Source: an uncultured Mediterraneibacter sp.
Lineage (GTDB): Bacteria; Bacillota; Clostridia; Lachnospirales; Lachnospiraceae
Assembly: GCF_934330165.1 (NCBI RefSeq)
Contig: NZ_CAKRGI010000026.1
Span: 1-33,851, forward strand
Reading direction: 5' to 3'
Length of the DNA: 33,851 nt
The translations under genes and the position numbers were made by a program. The notes below the pieces were generated by a model. It worked only from the letters and a program-made list of their open reading frames with translations. It searched no databases and had not been told where the DNA came from. Each line of letters begins with the position of its first letter. Position 1 is the stretch's first letter. Of the stretch, positions 1-7,904 are shown piece by piece.

Positions 1-1
1 C

Positions 2-514
2 AGTGTAGGAAGTAAATCCTATGTGAAAGTGTTGTGGGAACGAATTAATGGGGATGAAAGTTCTAATATTATCAATGTAGAAGATATGGATTCAAAGAAG
101 ACAAAAGATGTTGATGAAGATGCTGCATATAAGGAATTAACTAAGACTTTTGGGGATTATCTTGTAAGATTAGGATATTATCCGCAAGATATGAGATTAA
201 GTCGTTATACGATTGATACGGGACAGAGAAAAGGTACACTGTTTTATCAATATGGAGATGAAATCATCAGGTATTCAATGTACTTAAATGATGATGACTC
301 TTCTTTTGGTCAGAAAGAAGTAGATGAGCAATCTAAAGAATTTACACTTGATTGCGAGAAGTTCATTGCAAATATAAAGGAATATACAATTCCGGGAGCT
401 GATCAGAAACGATATGTAGCAGATTTTGAATATATGGGGATTCATTATCAGTTAAAGGGCTGCCTTCCGAAAGAAGAATTGGAAGAAATTTTAAAAAATT
501 TAATTTTTTTCTAA
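2..514 (+). CDS. C-terminal part of a DUF4367-like protein (5' end outside the window)
   Basis: The reading frame is open from base 2 and the first codons read S-V-G-S-K-S-Y-V-K-V-L-W, so this is the 3' part of a longer gene; the GTG at 23 is probably an internal valine. The visible 170 residues are acidic and soluble, with a G-(Y)-x-P region near residue 60, a YxYG-like strand and a final stretch (Y-M-G-I-H-Y-Q-L-K-G) followed by an E-rich helix. This resembles the DUF4367 domain that in Lachnospiraceae forms the extracytoplasmic part of membrane proteins encoded next to ECF sigma factors. A role as an anti-sigma-like sensor is inference, because the N-terminus and upstream gene are not visible. 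The family call is from pattern memory and is moderately sure; that it is coding is quite sure. Confidence 0.65.
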   Translation, partial: SVGSKSYVKVLWERINGDESSNIINVEDMDSKKTKDVDEDAAYKELTKTFGDYLVRLGYYPQDMRLSRYTIDTGQRKGTLFYQYGDEIIRYSMYLNDDDSSFGQKEVDEQSKEFTLDCEKFIANIKEYTIPGADQKRYVADFEYMGIHYQLKGCLPKEELEEILKNLIFF

Positions 515-575
515 AAAATGCGTAAGTTTTTCCGAGTTCAGTTGTTTATATATACAGAAGGGCAAGGAAAAGAAC

Positions 576-1070
576 ATGAAAAAAAGAATTTTATCAGTAA
601 TGAGCAGTCTGGTAATGGCTGGATGTATCTTAGGAACATCATCCGTTGCAGTTAACGCTCAGGAAAATGAAAAGATAGTTGATGGTTCCGTACTTACCAC
701 AGATGATACTTCCACAGGAAGAACAGAAAATGGACTGGAGAGAGGAATCCATCTTATGGATGGTGAATGTTCCATTTCCAAAGCAGGAATCTCAAGAGTA
801 TACTGCTATGGATCAACAACAGCGAACCATGAGGTAGATAAACTTGCAGTGATTGTAAGAGTGGATCAATGTGAAGAAGACAGTGATGACTGGGGACAGA
901 TTGACTGGTTTATGGAAACGAAAGAAAATGACTATTTCGTCTATGCAACTAAATCTGTTACAGTGGAAAGAGGATACTATTACAGAGTGCATGCAAGTCA
1001 TATTGTGAGAAAAGGTGATGACCCTGTAGAGGAAACTTATTCATATACAGACGGTATCAAAGTGCCATAA
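576..1070 (+). CDS. Secreted DUF6147-like protein
   Basis: This 164-residue protein starts at an ATG preceded by AAGGAAA at a 6-base spacing. It opens with a classic signal peptide: M-K-K-R, then a hydrophobic core at about residues 7-26 ending in V-N-A-Q, a likely signal peptidase I site after NA. A cysteine at residue 17 lies inside the core and does not form a convincing lipobox. The mature part is beta-rich and acidic, with a G-x-G-S-T-T-A motif near residue 80 and a Y-Y-Y-R-V-H motif near residue 137. That arrangement (short tail, signal, D-G-S-V-L-T, then G-Y-Y-Y-R-V) matches small secreted Lachnospiraceae proteins annotated as DUF6147. Function is unknown; an envelope or extracellular location is inferred from the signal peptide. 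Confidence 0.75.
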   Translation: MKKRILSVMSSLVMAGCILGTSSVAVNAQENEKIVDGSVLTTDDTSTGRTENGLERGIHLMDGECSISKAGISRVYCYGSTTANHEVDKLAVIVRVDQCEEDSDDWGQIDWFMETKENDYFVYATKSVTVERGYYYRVHASHIVRKGDDPVEETYSYTDGIKVP

Positions 1071-1106
1071 CTATAACTATTCTATTTATAAGCAACAAAA
1101 GAATAT

Positions 1107-1130
1107 CAGGAAATCTTAAGTGATTTCTTG
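1107..1130 (+). terminator. Weak hairpin terminator after the DUF6147-like gene
   Basis: CAGGAAATC pairs with GATTTCTTG (one G-T wobble) around a 6-base loop, 37 bases after the stop codon. The following run is only AGTTCTTAAAG, so termination would be weak. Confidence 0.4.
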
Positions 1131-1392
1131 AGTTCTTAAAGCAGCCGCTTTGCGATGTACATTTAACTCATTAACTATTAACAAAAAATAAATTTTTAGA
1201 GTATGAGAACCGTTCTTTAATTAGGAAACACCACAAGATTTCCAGTACAGGACATAGCGACTGCTTTCAGAGCTCAAGGGAGCGAAAGAAGGACTAGGGA
1301 AAAGACAGGAAAGGGCGAGGAAAAAAATAAATAATACAAGAGAGATACAGTAGGGTGCTCTTTCCTGTCGAAAAAAAGAAAGTATTAATTCG
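1131..1392. other. Noncoding stretch with a 10-bp inverted repeat
   Basis: No convincing ORF is present. The clearest structure is a perfect 10-bp inverted repeat, GACAGGAAAG at 1304-1313 and CTTTCCTGTC at 1360-1369, separated by an A-rich 46-base loop. Read on the minus strand it lies downstream of the TSCPD gene and is followed by TTTTCCC, so it may act as that gene's terminator, but the loop is long. No promoter was recognised here. Confidence 0.4.
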
Positions 1393-1635
1393 TTACTTAT
1401 TAACCGCTTCTTTCAATGCTTTTGCAAGCTGATCCGGACAGGACGTAGTCTTGAATCCACATTGGATCCCTTCCAGTCTGGAAATTGCTTCATCTACATC
1501 CATTCCTTCAACCAGATGGGAAATTCCCTGAAGGTTTCCATTACATCCACCAACAAAAGAAACATTGTGGATCTTATTATCCTCAATTTCAAAATGAATC
1601 TGCTGGGAACAGACTCCCTTTGTCTTATAATCCAT
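1393..1635 (-). CDS. TSCPD domain protein (TIGR03905-like)
   Basis: This 80-residue protein keeps the cysteine pattern of the small stand-alone TSCPD family: G-V-C-S near residue 9, G-G-C-N-G-N near residue 30, I-Q-C-G-F and then T-S-C-P-D-Q-L-A near residue 66. The TSCPD domain is otherwise known from the C-terminus of some ribonucleotide reductases, and the cysteines suggest metal or iron-sulfur binding; the function of the stand-alone form is not established. The start is set by GGAGGT, 8 bases from the ATG at 1635. A longer TTG start at 1650 would lie inside that Shine-Dalgarno sequence and is rejected. The gene has its own strong promoter and is monocistronic. Confidence 0.85.
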   Translation of the reverse strand: MDYKTKGVCSQQIHFEIEDNKIHNVSFVGGCNGNLQGISHLVEGMDVDEAISRLEGIQCGFKTTSCPDQLAKALKEAVNK

Positions 1636-1658
1636 CTTTTTTACCTCCAATCATCTGA

Positions 1659-1687
1659 ATTATAGCAAATAAAAAAATAAAATACAA
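1659..1687 (-). promoter_or_regulatory. Sigma-A promoter of the TSCPD gene
   Basis: On the minus strand TTGTAT (1682-1687) and a perfect TATAAT (1659-1664) are separated by 17 bases, about 24 bases upstream of the ATG. Confidence 0.75.
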
Positions 1688-1804
1688 TCGTGTATTATTT
1701 TTCGGGTGTATTCTCTTTAAACCGACATTTTCGGGAAAGAAATATGAAGGAAGAATCTGAGCCTGAGAATGTATACAGATTAATCATTAAAGATAATTTT
1801 TATG

Positions 1805-1837
1805 GTACGTGCCTCTGAACTGGCAGGTGCTTTTTTT
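1805..1837 (+). terminator. Orphan intrinsic terminator, plus strand
   Basis: GTACGTGCC pairs with GGCAGGTGC around an 8-base loop, with one G-G mismatch and one wobble, followed directly by seven T. No annotated plus-strand gene ends here: the gene to the left is on the minus strand and the gene to the right starts at 1996. A 24-codon ORF (1744-1818) ends inside the stem. Confidence 0.6.
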
Positions 1838-1995
1838 CTGCATTTTTTCGCATGGAAGTGTAGAAACTTGTAGAACGTTTTTGCAGGACAGGCATGAAAA
1901 GTTAGGCTATAATATGCACAAACCCCATCGTACATGACCGTGCATCTGTAAGTTTTGCGGGTTATGGAAAGTGGGAAAAATTAGGAGGGTTGGCT

Positions 1996-2952
1996 ATGAT
2001 AGGAGAAGTAATAGCGAATACGAATGTCATTCGATATCTGATGGCAGCGATGGGCATACTGGGAGTGATTGCAAAACTTGTAAATCAGGTAACGCTGAAC
2101 CGATTGATCCGGGCAGCAGGAACAATGTCCAAGAGTACACACCGACTGATAAAGCTTGTGAAAGCAAAATATGAACATACGTGCATGGTACATGACACGG
2201 TAGAAAATACAGATGCCTTTGTAGAAAAATACATATATGAATACAGAGGCTTTCTCTTCAAGATCCATACATGGAGACAGATAGAGATTCTGACGGTATG
2301 GTTTTCTGGGATATTGGCGTTGTCAGGAGCGTCGGCTGATTACCTTTATTACGGAGCAGTAGAATCCGTTTATCAATATATAGCTGTCGGAGCAGCGGAG
2401 ATGATCTTATTGGAAGTCATCCGGCGGATGTCAGATGAGCCGTATAAAATCCAGGGGGTAAAAATGTACATGATCGATTATCTGGACAATACCTGTGCAG
2501 TCCGTCAGCGAAGACAAAGGGTAACAGAAAAAGAGGAACTGAATGTGATCGCATCGGCAAATTATGGAGCAGCGGAGCAGCCGGTAAAAAAGGAGGAGAC
2601 TGTAGCTGCAAAGCCGGATGTGAAGGAGCGGGAGAAAAAGGTTCAGAACAGAAAATTGTTCCGAAAGCAGCGTGAGGAACCGGTGGAACTTCCAATCAAT
2701 ATTGAAGGTGAACCACGGCGAGTTGAGCCGCAAATGGAATCAGGTACAGGATACGGCAGAGAATCAGGAGAAACAGGAACAGAGTCAGTCAAAAAGACAG
2801 ATTCCATAGCAGGAACGGGAGTGAATGCGGCGGCGAAAGCAGAAGCAAGGCAGGCCGTGAGGGAAGTTCTGAAGGAACGGCTGAATGAGGAAGACAAACC
2901 TGCATTAAGGGAGGAGGCGATCCGTCAGATACTGGAAGAATTTCTTGCATAG
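1996..2952 (+). CDS. Unknown membrane protein with a long charged tail
   Basis: I do not recognise this 318-residue protein. The start is the ATG at 1996, 6 bases after AGGAGGG; a TTG two codons upstream abuts the Shine-Dalgarno and is unlikely. The N-terminus has a hydrophobic segment (about residues 10-30), then a basic, amphipathic region. Two further hydrophobic segments follow at about 98-115 and 125-142. From about residue 155 it is strongly charged and low in complexity (many K, E, R), ending in a helical region with A-R-Q-A-V-R-E-V-L-K-E-R. This suggests a membrane anchor with a cytoplasmic tail that might contact other proteins. A TATAAT at 1908-1913 could be its -10, but no good -35 was found. 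It is followed by a 367-base gap, so it is probably monocistronic. Confidence 0.75.
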   Translation: MIGEVIANTNVIRYLMAAMGILGVIAKLVNQVTLNRLIRAAGTMSKSTHRLIKLVKAKYEHTCMVHDTVENTDAFVEKYIYEYRGFLFKIHTWRQIEILTVWFSGILALSGASADYLYYGAVESVYQYIAVGAAEMILLEVIRRMSDEPYKIQGVKMYMIDYLDNTCAVRQRRQRVTEKEELNVIASANYGAAEQPVKKEETVAAKPDVKEREKKVQNRKLFRKQREEPVELPINIEGEPRRVEPQMESGTGYGRESGETGTESVKKTDSIAGTGVNAAAKAEARQAVREVLKERLNEEDKPALREEAIRQILEEFLA

Positions 2953-3064
2953 AGGTGACAATGCAATCCCGTAAAAAGCTGTAGAAAATCATGCAGGCAG
3001 TTTCTCGGCGTTTTGTCTGTATGGATACAAGATGGTTTAAAATCAATGCAATCGAGGTTGGTTC

Positions 3065-3093
3065 TTGTGGCACATTTGCAAATAGGTTATAAT
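3065..3093 (+). promoter_or_regulatory. Promoter upstream of the phosphofructokinase gene
   Basis: TTGTGG (3065-3070) and TATAAT (3088-3093) are separated by 17 bases. The expected start point, about 3100, coincides with the base of a 9-bp hairpin (3098-3120). Confidence 0.65.
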
Positions 3094-3097
3094 AATA

Positions 3098-3120
3098 GGC
3101 AGTTGGGAAATCCGGCTGCC
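3098..3120 (+). promoter_or_regulatory. Hairpin at the predicted 5' end of the pfk transcript
   Basis: GGCAGTTGG pairs with CCGGCTGCC (two G-T wobbles) around a GAAAT loop. It starts about where transcription from the 3065-3093 promoter should begin. A 5'-terminal stem of this kind commonly protects mRNA from 5'-end-dependent decay. The following TGATTTATTCTG is not a good terminator tail, so attenuation is less likely. Confidence 0.5.
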
Positions 3121-3142
3121 TGATTTATTCTGTTAAAAGGGC

Positions 3143-3271
3143 ATGATACACTGCAGGGATGTTGCAGAGCTGAATGGGAATGCTGCTAAAGGAAAAGTGC
3201 ATGAAGGAAAAATGAATGAAGAAAAAATGCATGAAGAAAATATCCATGAAAAGAATGCCCGGGAAGAATAA
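3143..3271 (+). CDS. Possible 42-residue leader peptide with a 5-residue repeat
   Basis: An ATG-initiated frame of 42 codons lies in the pfk leader and ends 48 bases before pfk. Its second half is a degenerate 15-base tandem repeat giving units such as V-H-E-G-K, M-N-E-E-K, M-H-E-E-N and I-H-E-K-N. The ATG follows AAAAGGGC with almost no spacing, so the ribosome binding site is poor. It may be translated, or it may simply be a tandem repeat that happens to stay open. No family is recognised. Confidence 0.3.
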   Translation: MIHCRDVAELNGNAAKGKVHEGKMNEEKMHEENIHEKNAREE

Positions 3272-3319
3272 AGCGGATCATATGAAAGTGCGAAATCAGC
3301 AATGAAGGAGGATGCATGA

Positions 3320-4396
3320 ATGTTAAGAATAGGAATGTTGACAAGCGGTGGAGATTGTCAGGCTCTGAATGCGGCGATGCGTGGAGTTGTGAAGGGACTT
3401 TGTTCTAAGAGAGAGGATGTTGAGATTTATGGATTTAAGGATGGATATAAGGGACTGATCTATGCGGATTTCAGCATGCTGACTTCCAGGGATTTTTCGG
3501 GAATCCTGACAAGAGGAGGTACAATCCTCGGAACTTCCAGACAGCCGTTTAAGCTGATGCGTGTGCCGGATAAGGACGGGCTTGATAAGGTAGAGGCGAT
3601 GAAGCATACATACCACAAGCTGAACCTGAACTGTCTTGTGGTACTGGGCGGAAATGGAACGCATAAGACTGCCAATCTGCTGCGTGAAGAGGGATTGAAT
3701 GTTGTGACACTTCCGAAGACGATCGACAACGATCTCTGGGGAACGGATATGACATTTGGATTTCAGAGTGCAGTGGATATTGCAACCGATACGATTGATC
3801 GGATTCATACAACAGCCACTTCCCACAGCCGTGTATTCATCATTGAAGTAATGGGGCATAAGGTAGGACATGTGACATTACATGCAGGAATTGCGGGTGG
3901 GGCAGACATCATTCTTCTTCCGGAGATCCCTTATGATATTAAGGCGATCACGAAGGTAATTGACGGACGTACAAAAGCAGGCAAGCCATTTACGATCCTT
4001 GCAGTTGCAGAAGGTGCAATTTCAAAGGAAGATGCAAAGCTGAAAAAGAAAGAGTATAAGGAGAAGCTCGCAAAAAGAAAATATCCTTCGATTGCTTATG
4101 AGCTGGCAGAGCAGATCCAGAAAGAGACGGATAAAGAGGTGCGTATCACTGTTCCGGGACATACTCAGAGAGGTGGATCTCCGTGTGCATATGACCGTGT
4201 GTTTGCAACAAGAGTCGGAGCAAAAGCAGCAGAGCTGATCTTGAATGAAGAGTATGGCTATATGGTTGCCATGCGGAATGGAGAGACGGTGAAAGTTCCA
4301 CTGGAAGAGGTGGCAGGAAAGCTGAAATATGTTGATCCGCAGTGTGGACTGATCCAGGAGGCAAGAACCATCGGCATCAGTTTTGGCGATAAATAA
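3320..4396 (+). CDS. pfkA: 6-phosphofructokinase (PfkA superfamily, mixed-clade type)
   Basis: This 358-residue enzyme phosphorylates fructose 6-phosphate to fructose 1,6-bisphosphate in glycolysis. Start: AAGGAGG lies 8 bases before the ATG. Family motifs in order: T-S-G-G-D near residue 8, G-G-N-G-T at 110-114, P-K-T-I-D-N-D at 132-138, the E-V-M-G-H-K-V-G substrate region near 175, and P-G-H-T-Q-R-G-G-S-P near 275. In E. coli terms, glycine at position 104 is the ATP-type residue while lysine at position 124 is more usual in PPi-type enzymes, so the donor cannot be settled by eye. The first loop reads G-G-D-C-Q-A-L-N instead of the usual G-G-D-x-P-G-x-N, and N112 replaces the usual metal-site aspartate. 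It is longer than the roughly 320-residue bacterial norm. dnaX follows after 34 bases, so the two may be cotranscribed. Confidence 0.9.
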   Translation: MLRIGMLTSGGDCQALNAAMRGVVKGLCSKREDVEIYGFKDGYKGLIYADFSMLTSRDFSGILTRGGTILGTSRQPFKLMRVPDKDGLDKVEAMKHTYHKLNLNCLVVLGGNGTHKTANLLREEGLNVVTLPKTIDNDLWGTDMTFGFQSAVDIATDTIDRIHTTATSHSRVFIIEVMGHKVGHVTLHAGIAGGADIILLPEIPYDIKAITKVIDGRTKAGKPFTILAVAEGAISKEDAKLKKKEYKEKLAKRKYPSIAYELAEQIQKETDKEVRITVPGHTQRGGSPCAYDRVFATRVGAKAAELILNEEYGYMVAMRNGETVKVPLEEVAGKLKYVDPQCGLIQEARTIGISFGDK

Positions 4397-4430
4397 ATCT
4401 CCAGATAATAAATTACAAGAGGTGTAATAC

Positions 4431-5999
4431 ATGTCATATACGGCACTATACAGAAAATTCCGTCCGGCAGAATTTGAGGACGTAAAAGGACAGGAGCATA
4501 TAGTTACAACATTGCAGAATCAGATCAAGGCGAACCGTATCGGGCATGCGTATTTATTCTGTGGGACGCGTGGAACAGGAAAGACAACGGTTGCAAAAAT
4601 ATTTGCAAAAGCTGTGAACTGTGAGCATCCGGTGAATGGAAGTCCCTGTGGGGAATGTGCGATGTGTAAATCCATTGCAGCAGGCACTTCAATGAATGTG
4701 ATCGAGATTGATGCAGCATCGAATAACGGTGTGGACAATATCCGTGAGATCCGGGAAGAGGTGACGTATCGTCCGACAGAAGGAAAGTACAAAGTTTATA
4801 TTATTGATGAGGTGCATATGCTTTCGATCGGAGCTTTCAATGCACTTCTGAAGACACTGGAAGAGCCACCGGAATATGTTATTTTTATTCTGGCAACAAC
4901 GGAAGTGCATAAGATTCCGATCACGATTCTTTCAAGATGTCAGCATTATGATTTTAAAAGGATCAGCATTGAAACGATTACTGCGAGGATGCAGGAACTG
5001 ATGGATACCGAGCAGATCGAGGTGGAGGATAAGGCACTGCGGTATATTGCGAAGGCGGCAGATGGTTCGATGCGTGATGCGTTGAGCCTTCTGGATCAGT
5101 GTATTGCATTTTATCTTGGACAGAAGCTGACTTACGATCATGTGCTGGAGGTACTTGGGGCGGTGGATACGGATGTATTCAGCAAGCTTTTGAGAAATGT
5201 GATCGGAAGGGATGTGGCAGCAGTTCTCGATATTGTGGAGGAGCTGGTCATGCAGGGAAGAGAACTTACCCAGCTGGTCGGGGATTTCACATGGTATCTG
5301 CGGAATTTGCTTTTGGTGAAAACATCTGATAATATAGAGGACGTGTTGGATGTATCCACAGAAAATATGATGCAGCTTAAGGAAGAATCAGATATGATCG
5401 AACTGGATATGCTGCTTCGTTATATCAGAGTATTTTCAGAGCTTTCGGGTCAGATGAAATATGCAACGCAGAAGAGAGTTTTACTGGAAGTTGCATTGAT
5501 CAAGTTATGTGTTCCTGCGATGGAGACAAATCAGGATACTTTGCTTGACCGGATCCGTGCCGTGGAAGAGAAGGTGGAACTGGGGGCTGGTGTGGCAGAA
5601 CGGGTTGTCTATGTCAATCGTGATGCCGGTGAGAACAGCCGGGCAGACCGTTTTCCGAAACCGGAACTGCCAAATGCAATCCCGGAGGATGTGCAGGAAG
5701 TTGTGAAAAATTTCCGTGCAATTGCAGATGAGGCTTCAGGAATGCTCAGAGGTTATCTGAAGAAAGCAAGACTGAGTCTTGGAGGAGATAACCGTCTGAT
5801 GATCGTGCTTCCGGACAGTCTTTCAGCCAGCGTGGTCGGACGTGAAGACCATGTTGCAGAACTGGAGGATCTGATCGAGAAGAAGATTGAGAAAAAGGTG
5901 TCAGTCGAGGTACGGTATGTAGAAGAAGGCAGACACTTTGAGGATACATTTGTGGACATAGAAAAGAAAATTAATATGAAGATTACAGTGGAGGATTAA
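4431..5999 (+). CDS. dnaX: DNA polymerase III subunits gamma/tau
   Basis: This is the AAA+ motor of the clamp loader, which opens the beta clamp and places it on primed DNA. The 522-residue protein begins M-S-Y-T-A-L-Y-R-K-F-R-P, the standard DnaX N-terminus. It has Walker A G-T-R-G-T-G-K-T-T at 45-53, the zinc module C64-x8-C73-x2-C76-x2-C79, Walker B D-E-V-H at 126-129 and the sensor region I-L-S-R-C at about 166-170. The C-terminal third is variable, as in other Firmicutes. No A-rich slippery heptamer like that of E. coli dnaX was seen in the middle of the gene, so only one product is expected. RBS is AGAGGTG. It is followed directly by ybaB and recR in the conserved dnaX-ybaB-recR order, which supports the assignment. 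Confidence 0.96.
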   Translation: MSYTALYRKFRPAEFEDVKGQEHIVTTLQNQIKANRIGHAYLFCGTRGTGKTTVAKIFAKAVNCEHPVNGSPCGECAMCKSIAAGTSMNVIEIDAASNNGVDNIREIREEVTYRPTEGKYKVYIIDEVHMLSIGAFNALLKTLEEPPEYVIFILATTEVHKIPITILSRCQHYDFKRISIETITARMQELMDTEQIEVEDKALRYIAKAADGSMRDALSLLDQCIAFYLGQKLTYDHVLEVLGAVDTDVFSKLLRNVIGRDVAAVLDIVEELVMQGRELTQLVGDFTWYLRNLLLVKTSDNIEDVLDVSTENMMQLKEESDMIELDMLLRYIRVFSELSGQMKYATQKRVLLEVALIKLCVPAMETNQDTLLDRIRAVEEKVELGAGVAERVVYVNRDAGENSRADRFPKPELPNAIPEDVQEVVKNFRAIADEASGMLRGYLKKARLSLGGDNRLMIVLPDSLSASVVGREDHVAELEDLIEKKIEKKVSVEVRYVEEGRHFEDTFVDIEKKINMKITVED

Positions 6000-6001
6000 A
6001 T

Positions 6002-6355
6002 ATGGCTAAGCGTGGAGGATTTCCAGGTGGCGGAATGCCGGGAAATATGGCAAATCTTATGAAGCAGGCTCAGAGAATGCAGCGTCAGATGGAAGAACAG
6101 CAGAAAGAGCTTGAGACAAAAGAATTTACTGCAACTGCAGGAGGCGGTGCAGTAGAGGTGACTGTGACCGGTAAAAGAGAAGTTACGAAGGTAAAACTGG
6201 CGGAAGAGGTAGTTGATCCGGACGATATTGAGATGCTGGAAGACCTGATCGTGGCAGCGACGAACGAAGCTCTGCGTCAGGTTGAAGAAGAGTCAGGTGC
6301 TGCAATGTCAAAACTGACAGGTGGTCTTGGCGGTGGAATGCCGGGGATGTTTTAA
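6002..6355 (+). CDS. YbaB/EbfC family nucleoid-associated protein
   Basis: This 117-residue protein belongs to the small dimeric DNA-binding family encoded between dnaX and recR in most bacteria; members coat and bend DNA and are linked to recombination and nucleoid structure. The sequence has the flexible glycine- and methionine-rich N-terminus ([10 protein letters not shown]), the helix with M-K-Q-A-Q-R-M-Q, the strand region [11 protein letters not shown], the [11 protein letters not shown] motif and a glycine-rich end. The ribosome binding site GGAGG lies inside the last codons of dnaX, 7 bases before the ATG, so translation is probably coupled. Its stop overlaps the recR start by one base. 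Confidence 0.95.
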   Translation: MAKRGGFPGGGMPGNMANLMKQAQRMQRQMEEQQKELETKEFTATAGGGAVEVTVTGKREVTKVKLAEEVVDPDDIEMLEDLIVAATNEALRQVEEESGAAMSKLTGGLGGGMPGMF

Positions 6356-6951
6356 TGGATTATTACAGTCATCAGATCAGCCGGCTGATTGAAGAATTTT
6401 CCCGTCTTCCGGGAATTGGGAGCAAATCGGCACAGCGGCTGGCATTTCATGTGATCAATATGCCGCTTGATCAGGTGGAAGGACTTGCAAATGCAATCGT
6501 GGATGCAAGGAAAAATGTGCGTTACTGTAAAGAGTGCTGCACATTGACAGATCAGGATGTATGTCCGATCTGCAGTAATCCTGACCGTGATAAGAAGACG
6601 ATCATGGTAGTTGAGACACCACGGGATCTGGCAGCGTATGAAAAGACCGGAAAGTATAATGGAGTTTATCATGTTCTGCATGGTGCTATTTCCCCGATGC
6701 TGGGAATCGGTCCGGGGGATATCCGCCTGAAAGAACTGATGCAGCGGCTTCAGGGGGATGTGGATGAAGTGATCATTGCTACCAACTCCAGTGTCGAGGG
6801 TGAGACTACGGCAATGTATATCAGTAAGCTGATCAAGCCTGCGGGAATCAAAGTGAGCAGGATCGCAAGCGGTGTTCCGGTCGGTGGAGATCTGGAATAT
6901 ATTGACGAAGTAACGCTGCTTCGGGCATTAGATGGAAGAACAGAACTGTAA
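6355..6951 (+). CDS. recR: Recombination protein RecR
   Basis: RecR works with RecO and RecF to load RecA on gapped single-stranded DNA. The 198-residue length is the family norm. Visible parts are the N-terminal helix-hairpin-helix ([12 protein letters not shown] near 17-28), a four-cysteine zinc finger (C58-x2-C61-x8-C70-x2-C73, with an extra cysteine at 62), and a Toprim domain starting V-V-E-T-P-R-D near 84 with the [11 protein letters not shown] segment near 142. The C-terminal region has the conserved [14 protein letters not shown]. The start overlaps the ybaB stop (TAATG). It is the last gene of this operon; no clear terminator follows. Confidence 0.96.
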   Translation: MDYYSHQISRLIEEFSRLPGIGSKSAQRLAFHVINMPLDQVEGLANAIVDARKNVRYCKECCTLTDQDVCPICSNPDRDKKTIMVVETPRDLAAYEKTGKYNGVYHVLHGAISPMLGIGPGDIRLKELMQRLQGDVDEVIIATNSSVEGETTAMYISKLIKPAGIKVSRIASGVPVGGDLEYIDEVTLLRALDGRTEL

Positions 6952-7117
6952 AAACCCCGGAGATGGTCATGAACAGGTTGGATGAGCATCTAATAAAAAA
7001 TCATTGCATTATTAGTAATAAAATATAAAATCAATCCATGTATAATGAAAGATAAATGTTCTGAAATGATTTGGATAAGGCAGGATTTACGAATCGGATA
7101 AATAAATTTTCGGGCTG

Positions 7118-7146
7118 TTGACCATAGAAAAAGAAGCTTTTATAAT
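7118..7146 (+). promoter_or_regulatory. Strong promoter of the transaldolase-transketolase operon
   Basis: TTGACC (7118-7123) and a perfect TATAAT (7141-7146) are separated by 17 bases. The start codon of the transaldolase gene is 41 bases downstream, behind AAGGAGG. Confidence 0.85.
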
Positions 7147-7186
7147 CGAGACATAAAAAGGGATTCAAAAATCAAGGAGGAACAAA

Positions 7187-7840
7187 ATGAAGTTTTTTAT
7201 CGACACGGCAAATGTAGAGGATATCAAAAAAGCAAATGATATGGGAGTAATCTGCGGAGTTACGACCAACCCGTCCCTGATCGCAAAGGAAGGAAGAGTC
7301 TTTGAGGAAGTGATCGCAGAGATTGCCTCCATCGTGGACGGACCGATCAGCGGAGAGGTCAGGGCAACGACAACGGATGCAGAGTCCATGATCAGGGAAG
7401 GTCGTGAGATCGCAAAGATCCATAAGAACATGGTTGTTAAGATCCCGATGACCGTGGAGGGACTCAAAGCAGTGAAAGTCCTTTCATCAGAAGGGATCAA
7501 GACGAACGTGACCCTGATCTTTACGGCAAACCAGGCACTGCTTGCGGCAAGAGCCGGGGCATCCTATGTATCCCCATTCCTTGGAAGACTGGATGATATT
7601 TCTACAAAAGGGATCGACCTGGTAGCAGAGATTGCTGAGATGTTCGATGTGGCAGGAATTGAGACAGAGATCATCGCAGCCAGTGTGCGGAATCCGATCC
7701 ACGTGACAGAGTGTGCATTGGCAGGGGCAGATATTGCGACGGTGCCATATAAGGTGATCGAGCAGATGACGCATCATCCGCTGACGGATGCAGGAATTGA
7801 GAAATTTAAGCAGGATTACCTGGCTGTGTTCGGGGAGTAA
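7187..7840 (+). CDS. tal: Transaldolase (TalC/FSA-like, transaldolase type)
   Basis: This 217-residue decameric-type class I aldolase moves a dihydroxyacetone unit between sugar phosphates in the non-oxidative pentose phosphate pathway. It starts M-K-F-F-I-D-T-A-N, the family hallmark, and contains T-T-N-P-S-L near 26-31, the Schiff-base lysine K85 in V-V-K-I-P-M-T, and [11 protein letters not shown]. The family splits into transaldolases and fructose-6-phosphate aldolases. Here G-E-V at 56-58 (glutamate 57, where the aldolase has glutamine) and S-P-F (phenylalanine, where the aldolase has tyrosine) point to transaldolase. The transketolase halves follow 64 bases later, which agrees. RBS AAGGAGG is ideal and the promoter is immediately upstream. 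Confidence 0.9.
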   Translation: MKFFIDTANVEDIKKANDMGVICGVTTNPSLIAKEGRVFEEVIAEIASIVDGPISGEVRATTTDAESMIREGREIAKIHKNMVVKIPMTVEGLKAVKVLSSEGIKTNVTLIFTANQALLAARAGASYVSPFLGRLDDISTKGIDLVAEIAEMFDVAGIETEIIAASVRNPIHVTECALAGADIATVPYKVIEQMTHHPLTDAGIEKFKQDYLAVFGE

Positions 7841-7904
7841 ATGAAAACATCAGACAATACATGGTTAATGATAGAAAGAATTGACATTATAAGAAGGAGA
7901 TATC

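Noticed and set aside
1881..1913. TTGCAG plus TATAAT upstream of the 318-residue protein gene
   Set aside because: The -10 is perfect, but the spacer is 21 bases, so I did not list it as a promoter.
3323..3871. A 182-codon minus-strand frame
   Set aside because: It is a shadow of the phosphofructokinase gene, with no RBS and a composition unlike a protein.
4431..5999. Programmed frameshift in dnaX giving a short gamma form
   Set aside because: No A-rich slippery heptamer with a following hairpin was found after the AAA+ domain.
7004..7046. TTGCAT plus TATAAT before the transaldolase promoter
   Set aside because: The spacer is 31 bases, too long for a promoter; the 7118-7146 promoter is much better.
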